Below, piece by piece: positions 36,409 to 44,176 of a DNA stretch of 64,000 bases. The stretch is from NCBI RefSeq assembly GCF_916618955.1, contig NZ_OU745390.1, forward strand, positions 2,666,001 through 2,730,000. Direction: 5' to 3'. The DNA is from Pseudomonas sp. Marseille-Q3773. Lineage in GTDB: Bacteria; Pseudomonadota; Gammaproteobacteria; Pseudomonadales; Pseudomonadaceae. Numbering within the stretch: the stretch's first letter is position 1; each line of letters begins with the position of its first letter. A model generated the notes under the pieces. That model made no database searches, had not been told where the DNA came from, and saw only the letters and a program-made list of their open reading frames with translations. Made by a program: the position numbers and the translations under genes.

Positions 36409-36846
36409 ATGACCGATGCCATCGACCAATTGCTGATCAATGCACTGATGGAAGACTCACGCCGTTCGCTCAAGGCCTTGGCGCAGATCAGCGGGTTGTC
36501 TGCCCCCAGCGTCAGTGAACGCTTGCGCCGCCTGGAAGAGCGCGGCGTGTTGCGTGGTTACACCGTGGAGGTCGACCCACGCGCATTCGGCTACCAGTTG
36601 CAGGCGATCGTGCGCATCCGCCCGCTGCCCGGGCAGTTGCAGGAGGTGGAGCGGCAGATCATCGCCATCCCTGAGTTCACCGAGTGCGACAAAGTCACTG
36701 GCGAGGATTGCTTCATCGCCCGCCTGCATGTGCGTTCGATGGAGCAGCTGGATACCCTTCTTGACCGGCTTAACACGCTGGCCGAAACCAATACCGCAAT
36801 CATCAAGAAAAGCCCGGTGAAACGGCGGCTGCCGCCGATGGATTGA
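36409..36846 (+). CDS. Lrp/AsnC-family transcriptional regulator
   Basis: 145 residues from MTDAIDQLLINALMEDSRRS. N-terminal HTH (LKALAQISGLSAPSVSERLRRLEERG, about 21-46), then the RAM/AsnC ligand-binding domain ending with RLNTLAETNTAIIKKSPVK. Probably regulates the divergent EamA exporter. The upstream in-frame extension to 36034 reads through the exporter gene antisense and is rejected. Confidence 0.9.
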   Translation: MTDAIDQLLINALMEDSRRSLKALAQISGLSAPSVSERLRRLEERGVLRGYTVEVDPRAFGYQLQAIVRIRPLPGQLQEVERQIIAIPEFTECDKVTGEDCFIARLHVRSMEQLDTLLDRLNTLAETNTAIIKKSPVKRRLPPMD

Positions 36847-36917
36847 GCCAAGTCTGAGCCGACCGCTCCGCAGGCAAACCTGAGAAAAGGCCGGCTCAGA
36901 AAAAAGCCGACTATTTT

Positions 36918-36927
36918 TTGTACACAA
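36918..36927 (+). promoter_or_regulatory. GclR-type operator, distal site for hyuP region
   Basis: TTGTACACAA, 426 bp before the transporter start and 72 bp after the AsnC stop; pairs with the site at 37179 and could support looping. Confidence 0.5.
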
Positions 36928-37007
36928 GAATGTCACCATAAGTGCCATTTTTGTGTGCACTTTCCAATTCAGCGCCCCAATACGTTACACCATGCCCACC
37001 TTAAAGT

Positions 37008-37065
37008 TTGACCAATCGATCAACTAAACAGTACGCGAAAAATTTAAACCTGTTCAATTGGTCAA
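37008..37065 (+). promoter_or_regulatory. Inverted repeat TTGACCAAT/ATTGGTCAA upstream of sigma-54 promoter
   Basis: TTGACCAAT (37008-37016) and its inverse ATTGGTCAA (37057-37065), 49 bp apart. They lie about 80-140 bp upstream of the -24 element, the usual location of an activator site. The first arm is part of the partly symmetric TTGACCAATCGATCAA. Confidence 0.4.
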
Positions 37066-37146
37066 TTTATATTTGACGCATTTCATAAAGTTATCGGCGG
37101 TAACGACAGATTCAAAATAGTGGCATCCGCCTAGTTGGTTCTCCTA

Positions 37147-37163
37147 TGGCACGGAACTCGCTT
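37147..37163 (+). promoter_or_regulatory. Sigma-54-type promoter for NCS1 transporter and racemase
   Basis: TGGCACGGAACTCGCTT: -24 TGGCACG is perfect and -12 reads TCGC instead of TTGC, with 10 bp between GG and GC. The predicted start near 37173 is directly followed by the palindrome at 37179. Confidence 0.65.
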
Positions 37164-37178
37164 TTGTGTGTTCGTGTT

Positions 37179-37188
37179 TTGTATACAA
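37179..37188 (+). promoter_or_regulatory. GclR-type operator just after hyuP transcription start
   Basis: TTGTATACAA, perfect palindrome about 6 bp downstream of the predicted sigma-54 start site. Confidence 0.65.
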
Positions 37189-37343
37189 GTTGAACAAAAC
37201 ATAAATACACAAGAACCCGCGACGCCGCCCCAACAGTGGCCGCCGCGCCCTGAACCCAGTGATGCCAACGCTGCACCGACGAGATGGCGAGCCCGTGCGC
37301 ATGCCCGCTCATCGCAGTCCACGTGCATCAGGAGCCCGCCGGA

Positions 37344-38876
37344 ATGAGTAGCAGCCTCGACCTTGCCCCTGAACTATCCGTCGCCAGCACCCACCCCGCC
37401 TCGCCACTTGCCGACAGTCAGCCGACACTGGCCTTGAGCCCACGCCTGCATAATCGCGACCTCGCCCCGACGCGCCTCCACGGCCGCCGCTGGGGCCGCT
37501 ACAGTATCTTTGCGCTGTGGACCAACGATGTGCACAACATCGCCAACTACTCGTTCGCCATGGGCTTGTTCGCCCTCGGCCTGGGTGGCTGGCAGATATT
37601 GCTGTCGCTGGCCATCGGCGCAGCGCTGGTGTACTTCTTCATGAACCTGTCCGGCTACATGGGGCAGAAAACCGGCGTGCCATTCCCGGTCATCAGCCGC
37701 ATCGCCTTCGGCATCCACGGCGCGCAGATCCCGGCACTGATCCGCGCGGTCATCGCCATCGCCTGGTTCGGCATCCAGACCTACCTGGCATCGGTGGTGC
37801 TGCGGGTGCTGCTGACTGCCGTGTGGCCGCACCTGGCCGCCTACGACCATGACAGCATTCTCGGCCTGTCGAGCCTGGGCTGGGTGTGCTTCGTGTCGAT
37901 CTGGCTGGTGCAGCTGGTGATCCTTGCCTACGGCATGGAAATGGTGCGCCGCTACGAGGCCTTCGCCGGCCCGGTGATCCTGCTGACGGTTGCCGCCCTG
38001 GCGGTGTTCATGTACGTCCAGGCCGACGCGCGCATCGCCTGGTCGGTGGCCGCGCCGCTGAGCGGCTACGAGATGTGGCGCAACATCTTTGCCGGCGGCG
38101 CCTTGTGGCTGGCGATCTACGGCACCCTGGTGCTGAACTTCTGCGACTTCGCCCGCTCCTCGCCCTGCCGCAAGACCATTCGCGTGGGTAATTTCTGGGG
38201 CCTGCCGGTGAACATCCTGGTGTTCGCCATGATCACCGTGGTGCTGTGCGGTGCGCAGTTCCAGATCAACGGCCAGATCATCGACAGCCCGACGCAGATC
38301 GTCGCCAGCATCCCCAGCACGCCGTTCCTGGTGCTCGGTTGCCTGGCCTTCCTGATCGTCACCGTGGCGGTGAACATCATGGCCAACTTCGTCGCGCCGG
38401 CCTTCGTGCTCAGCAACCTGGCGCCGCGTCACCTGAACTTCCGCCGTGCCGGGCTGATCAGCGCCACCCTGGCGGTGCTGATCCTGCCGTGGAACCTGTA
38501 CAACAGCCCACTGGTAATCGTGTACTTCCTGTCCGGCCTGGGCGCGCTGCTCGGCCCGCTGTACGGGGTGATCATGGCCGACTACTGGTTGCTGCGCAAA
38601 GGCCGCATCAACGTGCCGGAGCTGTACACCGAGCACCCGGCCGGGGCCTACCACTACAGCAAGGGCATCAACCTGCGCGCCGTGGCCGCCTTCGTGCCGG
38701 CCGCACTGCTGGCCATCGTCCTGGCCCTGGTGCCCAACTTCCATGGCATCGCGCCGTTCTCCTGGCTGATCGGCGCCGGCATCGCTGCTGCGGTGTACCT
38801 GCTGATCGCGCCACGCAACCGCCAATACCACGACGTCAGCGGCGAATGCATCGCCGTCGACCACAGCAGCCACTGA
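37344..38876 (+). CDS. NCS1-family nucleobase/hydantoin/allantoin transporter
   Basis: 510 residues from MSSSLDLAPELSVASTHPAS (ATG at 37344; AGGAG 9 bp upstream). About 12 membrane helices of the Mhp1/FurE-type NCS1 fold. Marks: SIFALWTNDVHNIANYSFAMG (about 59-79), GVPFPVISRIAFGIHGA (about 112-128), WFGIQTYLAS (about 139). The WF-I-Q and downstream FCDFARSS blocks are typical. The substrate is likely allantoin or another hydantoin, given the family and the racemase-family gene 16 bp downstream. No hydantoinase or carbamoylase is present here. Confidence 0.88.
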   Translation: MSSSLDLAPELSVASTHPASPLADSQPTLALSPRLHNRDLAPTRLHGRRWGRYSIFALWTNDVHNIANYSFAMGLFALGLGGWQILLSLAIGAALVYFFMNLSGYMGQKTGVPFPVISRIAFGIHGAQIPALIRAVIAIAWFGIQTYLASVVLRVLLTAVWPHLAAYDHDSILGLSSLGWVCFVSIWLVQLVILAYGMEMVRRYEAFAGPVILLTVAALAVFMYVQADARIAWSVAAPLSGYEMWRNIFAGGALWLAIYGTLVLNFCDFARSSPCRKTIRVGNFWGLPVNILVFAMITVVLCGAQFQINGQIIDSPTQIVASIPSTPFLVLGCLAFLIVTVAVNIMANFVAPAFVLSNLAPRHLNFRRAGLISATLAVLILPWNLYNSPLVIVYFLSGLGALLGPLYGVIMADYWLLRKGRINVPELYTEHPAGAYHYSKGINLRAVAAFVPAALLAIVLALVPNFHGIAPFSWLIGAGIAAAVYLLIAPRNRQYHDVSGECIAVDHSSH

Positions 38877-38892
38877 CCAGGGAGGGCTACAC

Positions 38893-39621
38893 ATGCGTAT
38901 CCTGATTGCCAACGTCAATACCACCGCAGCCATCACCGAAGCCATCGCCGAACAGGCCCGCAGCGTGGCCGCGCCCGGCACCGAAATCATCGGCCTGACC
39001 CCGTGGTTCGGCGCCGAATCGGTGGAAGGCAATTTCGAAAGCTACCTGGCCGCCATCGCCGTGATGGACCGGGTGCTGGCCTACGACGGCCCGTACGATG
39101 CGGTGATCCAGGCTGGCTATGGCGAGCATGGCCGCGAGGGCCTGCAGGAGTTGCTGGACGTGCCGGTGGTGGACATCACCGACGCCGCCGCCAGCACCGC
39201 GATGTACCTGGGCCACGCCTATTCGGTGGTGACCACCCTGGACCGCACCGTGCCGCTGATCGAAGACCGCCTGAAGCTGTCCGGGCTGTATGACCGCTGC
39301 GCCTCGGTGCGCGCCAGTGGCTTGGCGGTGTTGGAACTGGAGGCCGACCCGCAGCGCGCCGTGGAGGCGATCGTCGAACAGGCCGAACGCGCCGTGCATG
39401 ACGACAAGGCCGAGGTGATCTGCCTGGGTTGCGGTGGCATGGCCGGGCTGGACGAGCAGATCCGCCTGCGCACGGGCGTGCCGGTGGTGGATGGCGTCAG
39501 CGCGGCGGTTACCGTTGCCGAAGCACTGGTGCGCATGGGCCTGAGTACCTCCAAGGTGCGTACCTATGCCACGCCGCGGGCGAAGAAGGTGCTGGGTTGG
39601 CCGATGCGCTGCGGTCGTTGA
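38893..39621 (+). CDS. Asp/Glu/hydantoin racemase-family protein lacking first catalytic Cys
   Basis: 242 residues starting MRILIANVNTTAAITEAIAE, the usual N-terminus of hydantoin/allantoin racemases. The second catalytic-cysteine motif is intact (CLGCGGMAGL, Cys177 and Cys180). The first motif, normally with a Cys before a GDPG-like turn, reads QAGYGEHG, with Gly75 in the expected Cys place. Two-base racemisation is therefore doubtful; a one-cysteine activity as in related isomerases or decarboxylases, or loss of function, is possible. Probably co-transcribed with the NCS1 transporter. Confidence 0.8.
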   Translation: MRILIANVNTTAAITEAIAEQARSVAAPGTEIIGLTPWFGAESVEGNFESYLAAIAVMDRVLAYDGPYDAVIQAGYGEHGREGLQELLDVPVVDITDAAASTAMYLGHAYSVVTTLDRTVPLIEDRLKLSGLYDRCASVRASGLAVLELEADPQRAVEAIVEQAERAVHDDKAEVICLGCGGMAGLDEQIRLRTGVPVVDGVSAAVTVAEALVRMGLSTSKVRTYATPRAKKVLGWPMRCGR

Positions 39622-39637
39622 TTCCTGGCTTGCCTTT

Positions 39638-39663
39638 ACCGGCCTGTTCGCGGGCAGGCCGGT
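39638..39663. terminator. Hairpin between racemase and histidine phosphatase
   Basis: ACCGGCCTG-TTCGCGGG-CAGGCCGGT, 9-bp stem between convergent genes. The loop resembles a REP core (TTCGCGGG), so it may be REP-derived. Confidence 0.65.
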
Positions 39664-39686
39664 ACGGTCAGCCCATCACTTGCGGC

Positions 39687-40343
39687 TCAGGTCGGGCAGC
39701 CACGAGCCCGACCATCCAGCCCCTGGCGCACGTTGCGGCTGAGCAGGCTGGCCTTGCCGTCGTGCCAGGTCAGCTTGAGCACGTAGAGGGTATCGAAATC
39801 GTCACCGTTCCAGTCCTCGGTGATCACCCGCTGGTCACCCAGGGCCTTGCCGGCCACAGTGTTGATCAACTCGGGCAGGTAGCCGTGCGACCAGGCGGTG
39901 TAGACGGTCGCGTTGCGGTACTTGTCGCGCAGCAGCTCTTCGGCCAGCGCTTCGGTGTCGTTGGCGCCGTAGTCGATGTTCACCGGCAGGCCCAGGCGAA
40001 TGGCGCTGGGGGTGATGGTCATCAGCGGGCGGATGTAGCTGTAGCTTTCCTCCTTGCTGCCTTCCTCGACATGCCGCGACGGGTTGGCGGCAAATACGTA
40101 ATCGGCCTTGCCGAAGCGTTCGGGCAGCACGCTGGCCAGATCCAGCGCTCGGTTGAGGCCCTGGCAATTCAACTGGCCCAAGCCCTCTTCCGGCTTCTCG
40201 GCGTGGCGCAGGAACACCAGGGTTTGCGTGCCATCCGCCGGTTGCGCCCGGCTTTCGACAGCCTCCAGCACCAGCGGCACGGCGGCGCTGAGCACCAGGC
40301 CCAACAGCAGGTGGCGACGACGCAAGAGGGTTGGTAACTTCAT
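39687..40343 (-). CDS. Histidine phosphatase superfamily protein, exported
   Basis: 218 residues from MKLPTLLRRRHLLLGLVLSA, an N-terminal twin-arginine-rich/hydrophobic signal (RRRHLLLGLVLSAAVPLVL). Catalytic LRHAEKPEEG (about 45-54) gives the phosphorylated His, and WSHGYLPELI (about 149) supplies a second His. Most likely periplasmic; substrate unknown. Upstream in-frame starts up to 40646 are less convincing because they bury the signal peptide. Confidence 0.8.
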   Translation of the reverse strand: MKLPTLLRRRHLLLGLVLSAAVPLVLEAVESRAQPADGTQTLVFLRHAEKPEEGLGQLNCQGLNRALDLASVLPERFGKADYVFAANPSRHVEEGSKEESYSYIRPLMTITPSAIRLGLPVNIDYGANDTEALAEELLRDKYRNATVYTAWSHGYLPELINTVAGKALGDQRVITEDWNGDDFDTLYVLKLTWHDGKASLLSRNVRQGLDGRARGCPT

Positions 40344-40652
40344 CAGAGCAGGCCCATATGGCGGAGTGAGTCGGGTTACCCGCCACATCGCCTCGCCAGT
40401 GGCGAGACACCCTTTGCAGTGATGCCATCCCTGGCAACGAGTGAGGGTCAGAGTGCCCTGAACCCGTTTGGTTCCTCCTTGAAGGTGGATGCCGCTCCCT
40501 GGCAAAACCAAGTTAGGCAATGGCTGTTGCCAAATTGTGTAAGGCAAAAGAACCTGGGGTTGCAAAAGCGCACCGGCAGCAATGCTGCTCGCGATCCTTT
40601 CGCCTTGGTGCTTCCAGCAACCTGGCCACCACAGGCAGGTCCGCAACCTGGA
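40344..40652. other. 309-bp gap without a recognised gene
   Basis: No ORF with coding character is seen. A small hairpin CTCGCCAGTGGCGAG lies at 40391-40405. I looked for a riboswitch or tRNA-like fold and recognise none. Confidence 0.4.
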
Positions 40653-41060
40653 TCAGCCGAGCTGTTCAAAGGCCTGCTGCCCGGTCAGCTCCCTGGTCTG
40701 GTTGGCAAAGCAATACCAGGCGGGTTTCTGTTCGACAAATATCTGCAGGTCGAACGCCCATTCCTGGTCACCGTCAAGCAGGCCGACTGGCACGGCATGG
40801 AAGTCGTTGGCCTTGAGCCGGTAATACAGATGTGTGCCGCACTGGCCGCAAAACCCCCGCTGCGCCCAATCGGACGAATCGTAGACGCTGTGCGCACGCC
40901 CTTCGATGACCGGTGGCTGACTGCAATGCACCACCAGCAGCGGGCCGCCGGTCCATTTGCGGCACATGCTGCAATGGCAGGCGCTGATATGGGTGTTGTC
41001 GACCATAGCCGTAAGGCGGGTGGCGCCGCACAGGCAGGTGCCGTGTTTTTCCAGGGGCAT
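40653..41060 (-). CDS. GFA-family (glutathione-dependent formaldehyde-activating-like) protein
   Basis: 135 residues from MPLEKHGTCLCGATRLTAMV. Zinc-binding cysteines are in CLCGATR (about 9-15), CHCSMCRKWTGGP (about 31-43) and CGQCGTHLYYR (about 74-84), the three family motifs. Family members are small zinc proteins; few have demonstrated formaldehyde-related activity, so function is open. Confidence 0.87.
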   Translation of the reverse strand: MPLEKHGTCLCGATRLTAMVDNTHISACHCSMCRKWTGGPLLVVHCSQPPVIEGRAHSVYDSSDWAQRGFCGQCGTHLYYRLKANDFHAVPVGLLDGDQEWAFDLQIFVEQKPAWYCFANQTRELTGQQAFEQLG

Positions 41061-41188
41061 GGCTGGTTCCTTCAGCTGGAGATGGGCCTGCAATTATAGA
41101 CGCCTGCAGCGGCCTCATCGTCGGCGAGGCGACCCCACCCCGACCGCATCGGCCTCTAACCATGCGTGATCCGGCTGGCAGGCCGTAT

Positions 41189-41527
41189 TCAGTCATCCCG
41201 TGTCAGTACTTCCAGCAGCTCGATCTCGAAGGTCAGGTCCGAATTCGGCGGGATCGCCCCCACACTGCGCTCGCCATAACCCAGCTGAGCCGGCACCTGC
41301 AGCCTGCGCTTGCCGCCCACGCGCATGCCCATCAGGCCCTGGTCCCAGCCCTTGATCACCCGGCCGGTGCCAATCACGCACTGGAACGGCTTGCCGCGCG
41401 CCCAAGACGAGTCGAACTCGCTGCCGTCGGCCAGCCAGCCGGTGTACTGGGTGGTGATCAGGGCGCCTTTGACGGCGGCTTTGCCGTCGCCTTCGACGAG
41501 GTCGGTGATCTGCAGTTCGCTGCTCAT
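41189..41527 (-). CDS. FKBP-type peptidyl-prolyl cis-trans isomerase
   Basis: 112 residues, MSSELQITDLVEGDGKAAVK. Single FKBP domain: ITTQYTGWLADGSEFDSSW (about 24-42), FQCVIGTGRVIKGWDQGLMGM (about 48-68), LGYGERSVGAIPPNSDLTFEIELLEV at the end. No signal peptide, so cytoplasmic. Catalyses proline isomerisation in protein folding. Confidence 0.93.
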   Translation of the reverse strand: MSSELQITDLVEGDGKAAVKGALITTQYTGWLADGSEFDSSWARGKPFQCVIGTGRVIKGWDQGLMGMRVGGKRRLQVPAQLGYGERSVGAIPPNSDLTFEIELLEVLTRDD

Positions 41528-41696
41528 GGAAAAACTCCAAGATGTGGTTCGGGGGCGTCGTTTTCTCAGGAATGCATGGGTTTGGCAAGTTTGCGTGGCG
41601 TGGTGTGCCAGCGCATCGGCCACTAACTTCGCGCTGATCGCTACGCTGCGACGGCGGCGAAAACGTTGCACCTGCATAGCTAGCCCGGCTGCCGAC

Positions 41697-41714
41697 CTGA
41701 CATTTTTGCCAGGT
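41697..41714 (+). promoter_or_regulatory. Shared element CTGRCATTTYTRCCAG, copy 1
   Basis: CTGACATTTTTGCCAGGT, 56 bp upstream of the 228-residue repeat protein. The same sequence with two to three changes recurs at 44099 and 47365. It has weak dyad symmetry (CTGRCA/RCCAG). Confidence 0.55.
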
Positions 41715-41770
41715 TACACAGCGCGCATGGCTATGCACCATGGCAGGGAAACCCACAACAGGAGACCACC

Positions 41771-42457
41771 ATGTCCAACCAACAACGCAAAGCGTGGGAG
41801 GCACCCAGCCTGCCGCAAGCTGAACCAGACCACGACAATCCTGGACACCAATACCTGTCCATCGCCAGGCTCTACGACATCTCCGGGGAAACCCTGACCT
41901 GCCAAGTGCCGATCTCGGCGGGCATGCTGGCAGGTGATATCGTCCGCGTGCGTGGGCGTTTCGGCGAGGTCATCTACGACGCGCCCGAAGTCGCCATCGC
42001 CAATCCACCCCACCCACTGACAGTGGCGATGCCCAAGTTCATGCTCTATGGCGTTGCCGGAAATGTCATGGACCTGAACTTCGCACTGCGCAAGCCCGGG
42101 GGAGGTGATTGGCAGATCTCCCAGAGCCGTAACATCAGGGTGCAATCGCAGCTACTGACACTGCAACGCCCCAGCCTGCCACAGCGTAGCCACACACTGC
42201 AGATCGACTATATCGGCATGAACAGCGGAGACACAGTGCGCGGCCGGCTGTATAGCTCGGCAACCAGCTACGTCGATACCCAGGAGGTAGAGGTCAGACA
42301 GCCTGGAACCGTTCGGATCGAGATCCACCACTCATGGTTCGAAGCCAATCGTGGCAAGCCTGTATGGCTGAACTATGCCGTGCAGCGTGCCAATCAGCCG
42401 CGATGGCTCGTGTCCCAGGTGCTGTACATCGAAACGCTGGAAGTGCCGTCTTTATGA
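41771..42457 (+). CDS. Ig-like repeat protein, two repeats (module 1)
   Basis: 228 residues, MSNQQRKAWEAPSLPQAEPD; no signal peptide or membrane segment. Contains two beta-rich repeats of about 100 residues with the motif -M-x-x-GD-x-V-x-x-R-, visible at SAGMLAGDIVRVRGRF (about 51-66) and IGMNSGDTVRGRLY (about 149-162). Its C-terminus (WFEANRGKPVWLNYAVQRAN) closely resembles the end of the 1038-residue protein at 44177 (WINENRGREVLINYTIYRGN), so the two are related. I do not recognise a characterised function. Followed by a lipoprotein gene 96 bp downstream. Confidence 0.75.
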   Translation: MSNQQRKAWEAPSLPQAEPDHDNPGHQYLSIARLYDISGETLTCQVPISAGMLAGDIVRVRGRFGEVIYDAPEVAIANPPHPLTVAMPKFMLYGVAGNVMDLNFALRKPGGGDWQISQSRNIRVQSQLLTLQRPSLPQRSHTLQIDYIGMNSGDTVRGRLYSSATSYVDTQEVEVRQPGTVRIEIHHSWFEANRGKPVWLNYAVQRANQPRWLVSQVLYIETLEVPSL

Positions 42458-42553
42458 CGACAGCTGGCCGGGCCAGGGACCTGAGCTATGCCAGGCGCCC
42501 TGGCCTAACCCCGTAATGCCTTTGCGCAACTGCAGCCATACAAGGACCTCGCG

Positions 42554-44011
42554 ATGACAACCCCTATCGTTGGCTGGGCAGTAGCCCTGGCCTTGCTGTT
42601 GTCTGCCTGCTCTAGCCAGGTTCAGCCCCCCGCCCCCATTCCAGCCCCATCCGGGTCGCCGCTTACTGTTGTCGACGGCCCGGCAACCGCCGAAGCATTG
42701 ACCAAGCGCTACAGCGACATTGCGCAAGACTGTGGCAGTGCGAGCCGGCCAGCGTTCCTCTGCAACGGCGTGATCCTGCGCACCACCACCTACTCGCCCC
42801 GCTACGACGCCTGGAACCCAAGCCCGACAGCGGTGAGACTCGGCGCGGTATCATTCTCCTACCTGCGCCAGGACAGCAAATTCGCGCGCATGCCGTGGGG
42901 CGGCGAGAACGGCATGGTGCTGTATCCGATTTTCGCCTCGCCACCGGACAAGATCGACATCGCCGTGTTGTGCTCCTACCCCATCGATGGCTGGACCGAC
43001 AATCGCGTCGGCAACCGCTGCGGGCAGTATGGCAACAACCCGACCAGCGTTTCCTGTGAACTGCAGGGCATCACCAGCGCAGCCCAATGGACGTCGTTGT
43101 ACACCCAGCAAGGGGGTGACAATACGAAAATCTGTGCCTTCAACGTACGCGACAGCCAGAACCATCTGGCAGGCCCGGCGTTCTACCAGAGCCTGCTGGC
43201 CAAGAGCAGTGGCAACCCGACCGACAAACGCTTCACCGAACATAACGAGCTGGTACATGGCCTCTGGGAGCAGAACATTCCCGCCCAGCTACCCATCCAG
43301 GCGTTCTTCTACACCACCCCGGCGGGCCTGAAGGATGCTTGGCAGGATCGCCTGACCTTCCGCCACAAGGCCAACATCGACCTGCCCCTGATCAGGATCA
43401 GCCTGCCCACGAGCACTGCCGAACAGGCCCGTTTCGACTACATCGCTGCGGATAACATCGACCCACCGCTTGGCCTCGACGCCACCACAGTAGCCCTGAC
43501 CGGCAAGACCTACCTCATTCCTGACCACCCAGGCGTCGCGCCGGTCTACACCCCCGGCAGCAATGCAATCGAACGCCATGCCAGCGGCGGCAAGATGCCC
43601 TACACCTATGCCAGCAGCAACCCCGGCGTCGCAGCCGTGGACCCGTACGGCCTGGTCACCGCCAAAGGCAACGGCACTGCGCAAATCAGCGTGACCGACG
43701 CCACTGGCCAGACCCTCGCGTACACGGTCAATGTGAGTAACGTGCTGAAGGTCTACCGCTTTCCAAAATCGAACTGGAACAACGCGTCGAGCGCCGTCGC
43801 TGCACAAGGCGCCCGCTTGCCCAGCGAACAGGAGGCGCATGAGTTGAAGGCGGCGTTCGGCGGCCGCTGGCCATTCGCTCATGCTTATCACTGGACGGCC
43901 AACAGCTGCCTGATCGGCAGGCACCTGGCGCTGGAGCTGCACAACGCCTCGAATCAAGGCATGTGCGCGACCGCCATCACCTCCTACGAGGTCGTCGGCC
44001 TCAAACCATGA
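42554..44011 (+). CDS. Halovibrin-like lipoprotein with Big-2 and C-terminal domain (module 1)
   Basis: 485 residues. Lipoprotein signal MTTPIVGWAVALALLLSAC with lipobox Cys19. Residues about 45-290 form a cysteine-containing domain (TAEALTKRYSDIAQDCG, PAFLCNGVILRTTTYSPRYD, VSFSYLRQDSKF, NELVHGLWEQNIP) that I associate with Pseudomonas proteins annotated as halovibrin-like; that link is from memory and is tentative. A Big-2 Ig-like domain follows (YASSNPGVAAVDPYGLVTAK, about 352-371), then a ~90-residue C-terminal domain (LPSEQEAHELKAAFGGRWPF). Located downstream of an Ig-like repeat gene and probably in the same transcript. Confidence 0.72.
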   Translation: MTTPIVGWAVALALLLSACSSQVQPPAPIPAPSGSPLTVVDGPATAEALTKRYSDIAQDCGSASRPAFLCNGVILRTTTYSPRYDAWNPSPTAVRLGAVSFSYLRQDSKFARMPWGGENGMVLYPIFASPPDKIDIAVLCSYPIDGWTDNRVGNRCGQYGNNPTSVSCELQGITSAAQWTSLYTQQGGDNTKICAFNVRDSQNHLAGPAFYQSLLAKSSGNPTDKRFTEHNELVHGLWEQNIPAQLPIQAFFYTTPAGLKDAWQDRLTFRHKANIDLPLIRISLPTSTAEQARFDYIAADNIDPPLGLDATTVALTGKTYLIPDHPGVAPVYTPGSNAIERHASGGKMPYTYASSNPGVAAVDPYGLVTAKGNGTAQISVTDATGQTLAYTVNVSNVLKVYRFPKSNWNNASSAVAAQGARLPSEQEAHELKAAFGGRWPFAHAYHWTANSCLIGRHLALELHNASNQGMCATAITSYEVVGLKP

Positions 44012-44088
44012 CCACGGTCAAACGCCTCCACATCAGGGCGTAGTGGAGGCAGGCTTGATTCGGTTGTGCACGCCAGTTGAAAACGGAG

Positions 44089-44117
44089 TGTCAGGCACCT
44101 GACATTTCTACCAGTTT
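44089..44117 (+). promoter_or_regulatory. Palindrome plus shared element, copy 2
   Basis: TGTCAGG-CA-CCTGACA is a perfect 7-bp inverted repeat (44089-44104). It runs into CTGACATTTCTACCAGTTT (44099-44117), the second copy of the element found before module genes, 59 bp before the large repeat protein. Confidence 0.55.
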
Positions 44118-44176
44118 CGACCTTGCTGAAGTCATCGCACACTTCTCGCGATGTCCCTCAAATTGCAGGAGCCACC

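Larger units (their letters stand above)
36847..37343. other. 497-bp AT-rich regulatory region before the NCS1 transporter
   Basis: No gene is supported. The stretch is distinctly AT-rich against its neighbours. It contains two GclR-type palindromes (36918, 37179), an inverted repeat TTGACCAAT/ATTGGTCAA (37008-37065) and a sigma-54-type promoter (37147), all reported separately. Confidence 0.75.

Noticed and set aside
40380..40520. Riboswitch in the gap between the histidine phosphatase and GFA genes
   Set aside because: Only a small CTCGCCAGTGGCGAG hairpin is visible and no known riboswitch core could be matched by eye.
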